Source: Deltaproteobacteria bacterium
Lineage (GTDB): Bacteria; Desulfobacterota; Desulfobacteria; Desulfobacterales; Desulfobacteraceae
Reading direction: 5' to 3'
Length of the DNA: 16,504 bases
NCBI GenBank assembly: GCA_019314105.1
Contig: JAFCZY010000228.1
Location: forward strand, 1 to 16,504
Below, piece by piece: positions 6,308-13,759 of this stretch (position 1 is its first letter; each line of letters opens with the position of its first letter). The position numbers were made by a program, and so were the translations under genes. Under the pieces are notes generated by a model. That model made no database searches. It saw only the letters and a list, made by a program, of their open reading frames with translations, and was not told the origin of the DNA.

Positions 6308-7669
6308 TTGGATACATTCACCCAGAATACAACTGAAATCATTCTTGAAAGCATATCTGACGGTGTTTTTACGGTTGATCATGAGTGGAAAATTATGTCA
6401 TTTATTAATCGTGCGGCTGAAAAAATTACCGGTATAGCACGAAAAGATGCCATTGGCCGGTATTGCTGGAATGTGTTTCGATCAAATATGTGCCAGGATG
6501 AATGTGCACTAAAAAAAACCATGCAGGAAGGCAAGTCATTTTTCAGCAGTTCCACGTATATTGTTAATAGTCAGAAGAAGCGGATTCCCACTACTGTTTT
6601 CACTGCTTTGTTAAAAGATAAAAAAGGCAATATTATCGGTGGGGTTGAGACTTTCAGGGATCACAGACTTGTGGAGGAATTACGAAAAAAACTTTATGGC
6701 AGTTTTCAAATGGGAGATATGATCAGCCGCAGCCAGGCAATGAGAAATATCTTTAAACTCCTGCCGAAAGTCTCTCAAAGTGACAGCACCGTACTGATCA
6801 GAGGGGAAACCGGTACAGGAAAAGAATTGATAGCAAAGGCGATTCATGATTTGAGCCCAAGAAAGGATAACCCCTTTGTCGCGATCAATTGCGGGGCACT
6901 TCCGGATACGCTTCTGGAATCGGAATTGTTCGGGTATAAAGCAGGTGCCTTTACCCATGCAACTAAAAATAAGCCGGGATTATTTGCCACGGCAAATAAA
7001 GGGACTATCCTTTTGGATGAAATTGGAGATACGAGCCCTTCGTTTCAGGTAAAGCTTCTTCGGGTTTTGGAGGAGAAGGCATGTTTGCCCCTTGGCGCCG
7101 TTAAAAAGGAAAAATCAGATATAAGAGTCATTGCCGCCACAAATAAAAATTTGTCTAAAATGGTTGATGCGAATACATTCAGACAGGATCTTTTTTACCG
7201 CATTAATGTGGTGCAATTAAAATTGCCTCCGCTGCGACAAAAGATGGAGGATATCCCCCTCCTTGTAGAACATTTTATCGCCAACCTGAATAAAATACGG
7301 GGGAAATCTGTGAGCGGAATAGACAAAACAGCTCTTGGGATCTTGATGGCACATGATTACCCGGGAAATATAAGAGAGCTTGAAAATATTATCGAACATG
7401 CGTTTGTGCTGTGTTCCAAAGGGGATATCACAAAGGAGCATCTGCCTTCCACGCTTACACGGCAATCCCTGATAGAAATAGAAGATAATGCGTCGCAGTT
7501 TCCCTTGAAAGCCGCAGAAATTAAAGTCATTAAGATATTTTTGAAAAAAAATAATTATGGCCGCAAAGCCACTGCCAAAGATCTGGGTATAGACAAAAGC
7601 ACATTGTTTCGAAAAATCAATAAACTTGGAATCAATCTTCCTAAAATCGACGGGCGATTTAAAAGATGA
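6308..7669 (+). CDS. PAS-domain sigma54-dependent transcriptional activator (PAS-AAA+-Fis)
   Basis: Counting from TTG 6308 the protein has 453 residues. Residues ~10-125 form a PAS domain containing Cys53, Cys62 and Cys66 (C-x8-C-x3-C), a possible redox or metal sensor. An AAA+ domain follows with Walker A GETGTGKE (166-173), a GAFTHA loop (213-218) instead of the standard GAFTGA, Walker B ILLDEIGD (234-241), sensor I VIAATNKN and sensor II YPGNIRELEN. A Fis-type helix-turn-helix (~418-440) closes it. TTG 6308 is preferred because AAAGGA ends 5 nt before it, the PAS homology begins there, and the A18 run stays outside the protein. TTG 6227 and ATG 6263 are also in frame. The gene lies immediately upstream of two sigma54 promoters that share TTGCA-type palindromic sites, so it is the likely activator of the NifX-like and Hdr operons. 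This parallels the sigma54-controlled orange-protein operons of Desulfovibrio vulgaris. Confidence 0.9.
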   Translation: MDTFTQNTTEIILESISDGVFTVDHEWKIMSFINRAAEKITGIARKDAIGRYCWNVFRSNMCQDECALKKTMQEGKSFFSSSTYIVNSQKKRIPTTVFTALLKDKKGNIIGGVETFRDHRLVEELRKKLYGSFQMGDMISRSQAMRNIFKLLPKVSQSDSTVLIRGETGTGKELIAKAIHDLSPRKDNPFVAINCGALPDTLLESELFGYKAGAFTHATKNKPGLFATANKGTILLDEIGDTSPSFQVKLLRVLEEKACLPLGAVKKEKSDIRVIAATNKNLSKMVDANTFRQDLFYRINVVQLKLPPLRQKMEDIPLLVEHFIANLNKIRGKSVSGIDKTALGILMAHDYPGNIRELENIIEHAFVLCSKGDITKEHLPSTLTRQSLIEIEDNASQFPLKAAEIKVIKIFLKKNNYGRKATAKDLGIDKSTLFRKINKLGINLPKIDGRFKR

Positions 7670-7707
7670 GATTTTTCTGATAGTCTGCAATTTTGAATCT
7701 CTATACC

Positions 7708-7723
7708 ATTGCAGTTCTGCAAT
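7708..7723. promoter_or_regulatory. 16-bp palindrome, probable activator-binding site (UAS) of the NifX-like operon
   Basis: ATTGCAGTTCTGCAAT is a perfect inverted repeat (7+2+7). Its centre lies about 130 bp upstream of the expected sigma54 start near 7846. A second half-site CTGCAAT lies at 7685-7691, about three helical turns away. The same TTGCA-N4-TGCA pattern recurs upstream of the Hdr operon. Assignment to the adjacent PAS-AAA-Fis activator is inferred. Confidence 0.65.
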
Positions 7724-7819
7724 TTTATAATATTACCCAAAAAAATCATTCCATGGTGTATCCCTCCTAACCGTCTATAATTAATACTTTATTTTTTTAC
7801 TAAAAATTATAATTGAAGT

Positions 7820-7834
7820 TGGCATGCTCCTTGC
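7820..7834 (+). promoter_or_regulatory. sigma54 (-24/-12) promoter of the NifX-like operon
   Basis: TGGCATGCTCCTTGC, preceded by T, matches TGGCAC-N5-TTGC at all but one position with exact GG-to-GC spacing. The expected start near 7846 gives a leader of about 76 nt before ATG 7922. Confidence 0.85.
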
Positions 7835-7921
7835 GGTTATAAATTGTCATAGTCAAATTAAAAAAGGGGATATCAATAAAAATCCCAATTTTATTATACT
7901 TAATATAAAGGAGTACACGAT

Positions 7922-8470
7922 ATGAAAATTGGTATAAGTTCAACAGGAAAAGATATGAATTCCCAGATCGATCCTCGATTTGGCAGATGTGCTTATTTTA
8001 TGATTATACAGACAGATGATATGAGTTTTGATGTGGTTGAGAATGAGTACAAATCCATGGGAGGCGGCGCGGGTATCCAGGCGGCGAATTTTATACATTC
8101 AAAGGATGTTAAGACTGTTTTGACGGGTAATTGCGGTCCCAATGCCATGAATGTGTTCTCTGAATGCAACATTGATGTTGTCACAGGACAGGCAGGGGTC
8201 ATCAAAGATGTTGTGGGAAGGTTTAAAAAAGGTGAATTAAAATTATCAGTTACTCCGACGGTTAACGAAAAATTCGGAGTGGCTGATGATACGGGTCAAG
8301 GCAACAATGGATCACAAGGCCAGGGAAGAGGTATGGGAGGCGGACGAGGAATTGGCCGTGGGCGCGGCATTGGCGGTGGCGGTCGAGGAATGGGCGGTGG
8401 TGGTGGACAAGGTATGGGCGGTGGACGTGGTATGGGAGGCGGACAAGGCATGGGACGCGGTAACCGTTAA
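7922..8470 (+). CDS. NifB/NifX-family metal-cluster-binding protein with Gly/Met/Arg-rich tail
   Basis: Residues 1-~115 match the dinitrogenase iron-molybdenum-cofactor (NifX/NifY/NifB C-terminal) fold: MKIGISSTGKDMNSQIDPRFGR at the start, a central GGGAGIQAANFI, and VLTGNCGPNA. Members bind Fe-S or Mo-containing clusters. Those encoded beside sigma54 activators in sulfate reducers belong with the orange-protein group, whose type member carries a Mo-Cu-S cluster. Residues ~125-182 form a low-complexity tail of GMGGGRG/GIGRGRG-like units with five methionines and no cysteine. It resembles tails on other environmental NifX-like proteins, and its role is unknown. AAAGGAG at 7907-7913 precedes the ATG by 8 nt. 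The gene is first in a sigma54 operon with a second NifX-fold protein. No nitrogenase genes are in view, so a nitrogen-fixation role is not supported. Confidence 0.88.
   Translation: MKIGISSTGKDMNSQIDPRFGRCAYFMIIQTDDMSFDVVENEYKSMGGGAGIQAANFIHSKDVKTVLTGNCGPNAMNVFSECNIDVVTGQAGVIKDVVGRFKKGELKLSVTPTVNEKFGVADDTGQGNNGSQGQGRGMGGGRGIGRGRGIGGGGRGMGGGGGQGMGGGRGMGGGQGMGRGNR
8294..8467 (+). repeat. in-gene low-complexity repeat encoding the Gly/Met/Arg tail
   Basis: Degenerate short units (GGTATGGGAGGCGGACGAGG-like) repeat through the 3' third of the NifX-like gene. This stretch is much richer in G than its surroundings. Unit number is a likely site of length variation between strains. Confidence 0.8.
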
Positions 8471-8521
8471 AATTGATGATAGAGTCTTAAAATTGCATTG
8501 TTACACAATTTTGGTTCTGGA

Positions 8522-8536
8522 TGGCACGCTCTTGGC
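8522..8536 (+). promoter_or_regulatory. possible internal sigma54-like promoter between the two NifX-like genes
   Basis: TGGCACGCTCTTGGC has a perfect -24 element and GC at the right distance, but T is replaced by G in the -12 element. A TTGCA half-site lies close upstream (8493-8497) inside a 7-bp inverted repeat (8489-8495/8506-8512). That is nearer than usual for an activator site. The call is tentative. Confidence 0.3.
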
Positions 8537-8569
8537 GATACATCTTAATTCAAGGGAGGAAAATTTAGG

Positions 8570-8923
8570 ATGAAAGTTGCAATTACGGTTTGGGATGAGA
8601 AAATTTCTCCTGTTTTTGATTCTGCTCACAAGCTTTTAATTGCGGACATCAAAAATAAAAAAATAAAAAATATATCCTATAAATCCTTTGACCCGGAATT
8701 AGAGGCACGCCTTGCAGAGGAACTAAGTCTTATAGGCATTGAGGTTCTTATCTGCGGCGCTATTTCTCAAGCGTATTCAACATTGATTGAGGCAAGGCCC
8801 ATTCAGTTAATCCCTTTTATCAATGGTAATGTTAACGAAGTTCTTGAATCCTATGTTAAAGGCAACCCTCTTGCCCCTGCTTTTTTAATGCCGGGATGCA
8901 GGGAAGAGGAAGAAAGTCCTTAG
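8570..8923 (+). CDS. second NifB/NifX-family (orange-protein-like) cluster-binding protein
   Basis: The 117-residue single-domain protein begins MKVAITVWDEKISPVFDSAHKL, the hallmark N-terminal strand-loop of the short NifX-like group. ELEARLAEELSLIGIEVLICGAIS and IPFINGNVNEVLESYVKG complete the alpha/beta fold. A tail with LMPGCREEEE carries one of only two cysteines (the other is in LICGAIS). It may bind or deliver a metal-sulfur cluster, possibly with the tailed homologue 99 bp upstream in the same operon. The pair lacks the MinD-type Fe-S ATPases that accompany orange-protein genes in Desulfovibrio. The start codon is set by GGGAGG at 8554-8559. The exact cluster and partner are unknown. 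Confidence 0.82.
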   Translation: MKVAITVWDEKISPVFDSAHKLLIADIKNKKIKNISYKSFDPELEARLAEELSLIGIEVLICGAISQAYSTLIEARPIQLIPFINGNVNEVLESYVKGNPLAPAFLMPGCREEEESP

Positions 8924-8928
8924 TTATA

Positions 8929-8967
8929 ATTGCAATATTGCATCATCACAGAATTGCAACTTTGCTC
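8929..8967. promoter_or_regulatory. paired TTGCA-N4-TGC sites, probable activator-binding region of the Hdr operon
   Basis: TTGCA-ATAT-TGCAT (8930-8943) and TTGCA-ACTT-TGCTC (8954-8967) repeat the half-sites and 4-bp spacing of the palindrome at 7708. Their centres lie about 153 and 130 bp upstream of the expected sigma54 start near 9090. The first contains the perfect palindrome TGCAATATTGCA (8931-8942). Confidence 0.6.
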
Positions 8968-9063
8968 TTCTATACCAACCTTGTTTTTTTCCACATAGTT
9001 CAGATGATTCTCGATTCCCTATAAATAAAGGGCTCTATTATGAAAGTCTGATTTACATCCTTC

Positions 9064-9078
9064 TGGCATGTTGTTTGC
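9064..9078 (+). promoter_or_regulatory. sigma54 (-24/-12) promoter of the kinase-Hdr operon
   Basis: TGGCATGTTGTTTGC, preceded by C and followed by T, fits CTGGCAC-N5-TTGCW with one mismatch. The expected start is near 9090, about 20 nt before the kinase ATG. Confidence 0.85.
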
Positions 9079-9110
9079 TCTTTAAGACAAACAACACAGA
9101 GAGGAGTTTT

Positions 9111-10310
9111 ATGGCCCTGCCAGTAAATTGGAAGATACTTTTGATAGATGATGATGAAGATATTCGGGATATCATGTCTATCACCCTGAAAGATGCCGGA
9201 TATTCAGTCATCTGTGCCCCGGACGGGCATACAGGTCTCATGCTTGCTGCAAGAGAAGAACCTCAGATTGTGATTACTGATATTAAAATGCCGGGGATGA
9301 GCGGTCTTGAAGTTCTCGAGAAAATAAAAAAAATAAAGCCTGAAACTGAAGTTATTGTGACCACAGGGTTTGGCGATATCAAAAAGGCGGTTAAAGCCTT
9401 ACAATATGATGCCTCTGATTTTATTTCAAAACCCATTGATGATGCTGCCCTGCATACGGCATTAAAACGAGCCCGACAACGATATATTGATAAAAAACAA
9501 TTATCGGATTACACCACCCTTCTTGAAAGGGATCTTAAAACCATGGAGCAGGAAGTGTCGAATCAGGCAAAACTGCTTCACCGGGAAAAAATGGTATCGC
9601 TGGGACGTCTTGCTGCAAGCATGGTTCATGAAATCAACAATCCTTTGTCTGGAATTTTGAACTATATCCGGCTCATGATCCGTATCAGCAAAAAAGGCAA
9701 TCATTTGAAATCAGACCTGACACCGGAACAGCGACAGGAGCAGGCCGATAAATTTAATTCCTATCTGGAAATTATCGAATCTGAAACCCAGCGGTGTTCT
9801 GACCTTGTGTCCGGTTTGTTGAAGTTTTCACGGAAAACAAATCTGGAACAAAAAAGTATTGATGTTACAGATTTTATTCAACACAGCCTTTTGTTGTGCA
9901 ACCATAAACTTGAGTTGAGCAATATTGTGTTAAACGTCAGGTGTAATCCTGATGTCCCCCCTGTTTTTGGAGATTTCAACCAATTGGAACAATGTATGAT
10001 TAACCTGATTTTTAATGCCATTGATGCCATGGAAAATGGTGGAGATCTGAAGATTGAAACAAGTTTTGATCCGGAAGAAAAACTTGTTTTCATCTCTATA
10101 AAAGACAATGGGAAGGGTATTTCAAAAGAGGACTTAAATTTTATTTTTGAGCCTTTTTTTACAACGAAAAATGATGGATACGGGGTAGGGCTGGGGCTGT
10201 CGTCAGCCTATGGAATTATCGAAAAACATAAAGGCACCATTGTTGTGGAAAGCCGGTTGGGTTTCGGGTCTGAATTTATCATTAAACTTCCAGAGGTTAA
10301 AGAAAATTAA
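9111..10310 (+). CDS. soluble receiver-histidine kinase (REC-HisKA-HATPase)
   Basis: The 399-residue protein has no membrane segment. Residues 8-122 form a receiver domain with acidic residues 13-15, phospho-acceptor Asp57 (VITDIKMPG), Thr84/85 and Lys107. A coiled stretch (~127-165) leads to the HisKA H-box with His173 (MVHEINNPLSG). The ATPase domain shows the N-box around Asn302, DNGKG (332-336), FEPFFTTK (346-353) and GVGLGLS (358-364). It therefore takes its input from another kinase or a partner, not from its own sensor domain. ATG 9111 follows GAGAGGAG at 9099-9106. The TTG at 9075 lies inside the sigma54 promoter and is rejected. No DNA-binding response regulator follows. The receiver nearest downstream lies inside the HdrA-like protein at 15382, in the same apparent operon, making that protein a candidate phosphorylation target (inference). 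Confidence 0.9.
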   Translation: MALPVNWKILLIDDDEDIRDIMSITLKDAGYSVICAPDGHTGLMLAAREEPQIVITDIKMPGMSGLEVLEKIKKIKPETEVIVTTGFGDIKKAVKALQYDASDFISKPIDDAALHTALKRARQRYIDKKQLSDYTTLLERDLKTMEQEVSNQAKLLHREKMVSLGRLAASMVHEINNPLSGILNYIRLMIRISKKGNHLKSDLTPEQRQEQADKFNSYLEIIESETQRCSDLVSGLLKFSRKTNLEQKSIDVTDFIQHSLLLCNHKLELSNIVLNVRCNPDVPPVFGDFNQLEQCMINLIFNAIDAMENGGDLKIETSFDPEEKLVFISIKDNGKGISKEDLNFIFEPFFTTKNDGYGVGLGLSSAYGIIEKHKGTIVVESRLGFGSEFIIKLPEVKEN

Positions 10311-10345
10311 GATTAAAAATAATATAAATCAAATTGGGGGTATCC

Positions 10346-13300
10346 ATGCCTGAGAAGCTTCCGCCTGGGAAGACGATTCATTTGAGGACTCAACCGTTTA
10401 AAATCGGTTTTTACATTTGCCATTGTGGATTAAATATTGCGAGCAAAGTGGATGTTGAAGCTGTTCGGGATTATGTCAAAACCCTTGAAGGGATTGAGGT
10501 GTCAAGGGATTATAAATTCATGTGTTCAGATCCAGGTCAAAGCATGATTGAAAAGGATATCCGGGAACTGGGACTGAATCGCGTAGTGGTGGCATCTTGT
10601 TCCCCGAGACTTCATGGGAAAACATTTATGGAGGCCTGCAGGCGGGCAGGACTCAATCCCTATTATTTTCAAATGTGCTCGGTGAGAGAACAGGTCTCCT
10701 GGGTGACAAAGGACGGTGCGCGGGCGACTCAGAAAGCAAAACATCTGGTCACGGCTGCCATTCAGCGCGTGAAGTTTCATACCCACCTTGAAACAAAAAT
10801 ATCAGGGGTTAACCCGGATGTGGTGATTGTCGGCGGTGGCATTGCTGGCATGCAGGCAGCCATTGATATTGGTAATTCAGGCCACACGGCATACCTGATT
10901 GAAAAAGATACCACCATTGGCGGTCATATGCTTCAGTTTGACAAAACTTTTCCTACCCTTGACTGTGCCGCCTGTATCGGCACGCCTAAAATGGTGGAAG
11001 TCGGGCAAAATTCCAATATTAAATTATTCAGTTTTAGTGAAGTGACCCATGTCTCTGGCTTCATTGGAAATTTCATAGTGGATATTAAGCGAAAACCCCG
11101 GTATATTAACGAGAATCTTTGTACTGCATGTGGAGAATGTGCAAGTGTTTGCCCGGTTTCCATTCCCAACCCATGGGATATGGGAATGGAAAAAAGAAAG
11201 GCAATTGGCCGGGCGTTTCCTCAGGCCATTCCCATTACCTTTAATATCGAGAAAAAAGACAGGGCTCCCTGTCGATTAACCTGCCCTGCCGGGATCAATG
11301 TCCAGGGATATATTCAATTGATTGGTCAGAAAAAATATGACAAGGCCGCATCTCTGGTGATGGAGAAGGCTCCTTTTCCCGGGGTTTTGGGAAGGGTCTG
11401 CCCCCATCCCTGCGAGGCTGAGTGCCGGCGCAAACTGGTGGATAAACCCATTGCCATCAAGGAGCTGAAACGATTTGCGGCAGACAGGGCAAATCTTGAA
11501 GCAAAAGAACTTCCTGAAATAATCGACCGGGAAGAGAAGATCGCTGTAATCGGGGCAGGGCCTGCCGGCTTAACCGCTGCTTATTTTCTGCGACTCAAAG
11601 GATATCAGGTCACGGTTTTTGAAAAACTGCCGGTTCCCGGCGGGATGTTGAAAACAGGAATTCCAGACTACAGGCTGCCCTCTGATATCCTTGATAAAGA
11701 AATAAATTATATTCTGGCCCACGGGATTAGTCTTGTGCCCAACGCCGCCTTTGGATCTGATATTACATTTGAAGATCTGAAACAGGACGGGTTTCAGGCC
11801 ATCTTTTTAAGCTCCGGTGCTCATGAATCTCTTACGCTTGGGCTTGGTGGGGAAGATACGATAAAGGGTGTTATTGATTCCATTTCATTTCTGAGGGATG
11901 TGAACCTGGGCCATAAAACTGGCTGCGGCAAAAAAGTGATGATCGTTGGCGGCGGCAATGTGGCCATAGATGCGGCAAGGTGTGCAAAAAGAATCGGCGA
12001 CTGTGATGTTTCCATTATTTATCGGCGGACAAGACAGGAAATGCCGGCCTATGAGGAAGAAATTATAGGAGGTCTTGAAGAGAATGTCGAACTGCTTACC
12101 CTTACTGCACCCACTAAAATTATCAGCAAAGATGGCAGGGTTGTCGGCCTTGAGTGCATCAAAAACGAACTGGGTGAAATGGATGCATCCGGGCGACGGA
12201 GACCGGTCAATATTCCTGGGTCTGAATTTATTATCGACTGTGATACCATTATCCCGGCCATTGGTCAGAGGACAGATTTATCCTGGGCAGATTCCATGCC
12301 CGGTCTTGAGATTACAAAATACAATAGGATAAAAGTAGATCCGTCAACACTTCAAACATCCCTTGAGGATGTTTTTGCAGGAGGGGATATGGTAACCGGT
12401 CCTGCTAGTGTGATTGAGGCTATCGCCCAGGGGCGAAGGGCAGCCATTGGTATCGACACCTATATCAATAAAGCTGAAACAGACTCAGACAGAACAGATC
12501 TGGTTGAAATGAATCACAGTGATACACAGACAAACCAGAGTGAAATTCAGGAAAATTATTCAGATATTCCTTTAAATACTATGATTCAAGAAAGGGTTCG
12601 TGTTCAATATAGTGATCCTGAAGAAAGGGTCCACTCCTTTGATGAAATTGAAGCCACCCTGACAGAGGAGCAGGCCATAAAGGAAGCCCAAAGGTGTTTG
12701 AATTGTGCGACCTGCTGTGAGTGTATGGAATGTGTCACGGTATGTGAGGCAAAAGCTATTGATCATCTTATGAAAGAAGAGACCTTGCAGATCGCTGCCG
12801 GCAGTATTATTCTTGCAACGGGGTATGATACCCTGGAACCATCGCCCATGAAACAATTCGGGTATGGCAGGTTCCCCAATGTATTTTCAGCTCTTGAGTT
12901 TGAACGTCTCAGCAATGCCACCGGCCCCACTGGTGGGAAGATCCTGATCCGGGACGAACATAATGAATTTACAAAACAGCCCAAAAGCGTCGCAATCGTT
13001 CATTGTGTTGGAAGTCGGGATGTGAATTATCACGAATACTGTTCAAGGGTTTGCTGCATGTATGCCTTAAAATATACGCATTTGATCAAGGAAAAAGTAG
13101 GGCATGATACAAAAGTGTATGATTTTTATATTGATATGCGGTGTTTTGGTGAAGGGTATGAAGAATTTTATCAACGATGCCAAGAAGAGGGAACGATTTT
13201 TATCCGGGGAAAAGTGGCCCAGATTTCGGATAAGCCAAAGAATTCTTCTGAACAAGGAAAACTGATTGCCATTGCAGAAGATACCCTTTTGGGGGAACTG

Positions 13301-13759
13301 GTTCGGGTCCCGGTGGATATGGTAATTCTCTGTACCGCTATCCAGGCAAGAGAAGATGCCGGAGATGTGGGGCGGGTATTTGGGGTCAATCAGGGAGCGG
13401 ATGGATTTTTTCTTGAAGAGCATCCAAAACTTGCTCCGTTGAATACGGCTACAGACGGAGTATTCCTTTGTGGATGCTGTCAGAAGCCCATGGATATACC
13501 GGATACGGTGTCACAGGCATCTGGCGCGGCCGTAAAAGCCTTGTCACTTGCCACAAAAGGCCAGGTTGATATTGCGCCCACTATTTCTTTTATCGATCCC
13601 GATGTCTGTATCGGATGTAAAACCTGTATCAGCCTTTGTCCGTACACTGCCATTGAATTTGATGAGAGAAGACAGGTGTCTGTTGTTAATGAAGCCATTT
13701 GCAAAGGATGCGGGAGTTGTTCCGGGGTTTGTCCCAGCGGTGCAGCAGGAAACGTTTGA
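10346..13759 (+). CDS. hdrA: HdrA-type flavin/iron-sulfur protein with inserted GltD (NADPH:glutamate synthase small-subunit-like) module
   Basis: This 1137-residue protein is a composite. Residues ~18-300 are HdrA: an N-terminal cysteine region (YICHCGLN, MCSDPG, VASCSPRLHG), the FAD site VIVGGGIAGMQAA (160-172), the FPTLDCAACIGTPKM cysteine motif and a [4Fe-4S] motif CTACGECASVC. Residues ~301-710 are GltD-like: APCRLTCPAGINVQGY with its own cysteines, FAD site VIGAGPAGLTAAY, dinucleotide site VMIVGGGNVAIDAAR and AGGDMVTGPASVIEAI. After a polar Asp/Ser/Asn linker (~709-745), HdrA resumes with CLNCATCCECMECVTVC (784-800), HCVGSRD and two closing [4Fe-4S] motifs (1088-1098, 1119-1129). It could bring NAD(P)H electrons into an electron-bifurcating Hdr complex. 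ATG 10346, preceded by GGGGG, is preferred over TTG 10334. It lies 35 bp after the kinase gene, in one operon. Confidence 0.92.
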   Translation: MPEKLPPGKTIHLRTQPFKIGFYICHCGLNIASKVDVEAVRDYVKTLEGIEVSRDYKFMCSDPGQSMIEKDIRELGLNRVVVASCSPRLHGKTFMEACRRAGLNPYYFQMCSVREQVSWVTKDGARATQKAKHLVTAAIQRVKFHTHLETKISGVNPDVVIVGGGIAGMQAAIDIGNSGHTAYLIEKDTTIGGHMLQFDKTFPTLDCAACIGTPKMVEVGQNSNIKLFSFSEVTHVSGFIGNFIVDIKRKPRYINENLCTACGECASVCPVSIPNPWDMGMEKRKAIGRAFPQAIPITFNIEKKDRAPCRLTCPAGINVQGYIQLIGQKKYDKAASLVMEKAPFPGVLGRVCPHPCEAECRRKLVDKPIAIKELKRFAADRANLEAKELPEIIDREEKIAVIGAGPAGLTAAYFLRLKGYQVTVFEKLPVPGGMLKTGIPDYRLPSDILDKEINYILAHGISLVPNAAFGSDITFEDLKQDGFQAIFLSSGAHESLTLGLGGEDTIKGVIDSISFLRDVNLGHKTGCGKKVMIVGGGNVAIDAARCAKRIGDCDVSIIYRRTRQEMPAYEEEIIGGLEENVELLTLTAPTKIISKDGRVVGLECIKNELGEMDASGRRRPVNIPGSEFIIDCDTIIPAIGQRTDLSWADSMPGLEITKYNRIKVDPSTLQTSLEDVFAGGDMVTGPASVIEAIAQGRRAAIGIDTYINKAETDSDRTDLVEMNHSDTQTNQSEIQENYSDIPLNTMIQERVRVQYSDPEERVHSFDEIEATLTEEQAIKEAQRCLNCATCCECMECVTVCEAKAIDHLMKEETLQIAAGSIILATGYDTLEPSPMKQFGYGRFPNVFSALEFERLSNATGPTGGKILIRDEHNEFTKQPKSVAIVHCVGSRDVNYHEYCSRVCCMYALKYTHLIKEKVGHDTKVYDFYIDMRCFGEGYEEFYQRCQEEGTIFIRGKVAQISDKPKNSSEQGKLIAIAEDTLLGELVRVPVDMVILCTAIQAREDAGDVGRVFGVNQGADGFFLEEHPKLAPLNTATDGVFLCGCCQKPMDIPDTVSQASGAAVKALSLATKGQVDIAPTISFIDPDVCIGCKTCISLCPYTAIEFDERRQVSVVNEAICKGCGSCSGVCPSGAAGNV

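Noticed and set aside
8294..8467. Short G-rich repeats considered as a CRISPR or tandem-repeat array
   Set aside because: They are in frame inside the NifX-like gene, encode Gly/Met/Arg units, and lack unique spacers of constant size.
7922..8923. NifX-like genes as evidence of nitrogen fixation
   Set aside because: No nifHDK, nifE/N or nifB radical-SAM gene is present, and the fold is widespread in non-fixing sulfate reducers.
9003..9035. CCCT...AGGG stem with a nearby T-run as a terminator of the NifX-like operon
   Set aside because: Only four paired bases, and the T-run lies before the stem, so it is not convincing.
13548..13739. Upstream extension of the mvhD frame inside hdrA
   Set aside because: It overlaps the terminal ferredoxin motifs of hdrA and has no MvhD similarity before about 13746.
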